This document shows positions 63,862 through 64,000 of a stretch of DNA of 64,000 bases, in pieces. Below the pieces are notes generated by a model. It had not been told where the DNA came from. It saw nothing but the letters and a program-made list of their open reading frames with translations, and ran no database searches. Positions within the stretch are counted from its first letter, which is position 1, and the number at the start of each line of letters is the position of its first letter. This DNA comes from Nocardioides silvaticus (GTDB taxonomy: Bacteria; Actinomycetota; Actinomycetes; Propionibacteriales; Nocardioidaceae), in contig NZ_QGDD01000014.1 of NCBI RefSeq assembly GCF_003160695.1, positions 1-64,000 of the forward strand, written 5' to 3'. The position numbers and the translations under genes are program-made.

Positions 63862-64000
63862 GTGTCCGACCGGCTGCTCCGGGTCACCGCCGTCGCTGGG
63901 GGACGGCGGAGCGACCTGGCCGTCCCGGGCGCGGTCGCGGTGGCCGAGCTGGTGCCCGACCTCGCCCGGGCGGTCGGGCTGCTCGACCCGGCCGCCGCCT
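63862..64000 (+). CDS. eccD: EccD N-terminus (partial, YukD-like domain)
   Basis: The gene runs off the window after 46 codons. The visible part, SDRLLRVTAVAGGRRSDLAV then PGAVAVAELVPDLARAVGL, is the ubiquitin-like YukD domain that begins EccD, the multi-pass membrane channel component of ESX systems. GTG 63862 was chosen as start; it follows the second WXG100 stop by seven bases, though the ribosome site (GAGGA) overlaps that stop. Confidence 0.75.
   Translation, partial: MSDRLLRVTAVAGGRRSDLAVPGAVAVAELVPDLARAVGLLDPAAA

Overview
The window is a strongly GC-rich actinobacterial chromosome segment. Gene content and order (Tad pilus genes with an Ssd-like protein, a DUF1998 helicase, bldG, hppA, a DUF7059-type methyltransferase, topA, tmk, holB, a DUF3263 protein, an ESX-type secretion locus, and GTGA/ATGA overlaps almost everywhere) fit Propionibacteriales, most likely Nocardioides or a close relative. 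That assignment is inferred from gene content and repeat families, not from a database match.

Layout. 1-2028 is an accessory patch: the tail of an IS481/IS3-like transposase, a cluster of palindromic repeats and a DUF222/HNH (13E12) endonuclease gene. 2029-4398 holds a lipo/secreted propeller-like protein, a YCII protein, an unknown protein and a broken metallo-hydrolase gene. 4514-13637 is a complete nitrate assimilation operon: NarK transporter, NasC-type nitrate reductase, its flavoprotein/BFD partner, NirB, NirD and a HemD-winged-helix regulator resembling NnaR. 13657-16412 encodes an MFS transporter and a PLP decarboxylase. 16409-21123 (minus) is a run of translationally coupled genes: methyltransferase, LytS-type kinase, LytTR regulator, DUF485-like protein and an acetate-type sodium symporter. 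21160-25114 holds a Fic-like protein that has lost its catalytic motif, an HTH/ABC-2 exporter operon and a HAD-IB phosphatase. 25270-29960 is a compact Tad/Flp pilus operon.

29961-42326 carries housekeeping functions: DUF1998 helicase, BldG, H+-pyrophosphatase, a calcium-binding secreted protein, a methyltransferase with an apparent CTG start, a DUF2510 protein and topoisomerase I. 42358-48822 holds a berberine-bridge-type flavoprotein, a two-component system, Tmk, DNA polymerase III delta' and a secreted tripeptidyl aminopeptidase-like hydrolase. After a HTH protein and tRNA-Thr(CGT) comes a 1331-residue secreted protein combining an InlB-type repeat, eight IPT/TIG repeats and a GH16 glucanase domain. 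54333-59483 is rich in legible control sites: a MarR gene with a perfect palindrome and probable leaderless start, a flavoprotein with a KstR-like 14-mer, and a divergent COG0523 / YibE-F pair with two Zur-like boxes. The window ends in an ESX/type VII secretion locus (EccC, two WXG100 proteins, start of EccD).

The most striking general observation is a family of short palindromic (REP-like) repeats. They occur between genes and also, apparently in frame, inside coding sequences: five copies in the two nitrate reductase genes alone, one of them expanded into an 18-bp tandem array between Fe-S cluster cysteines.
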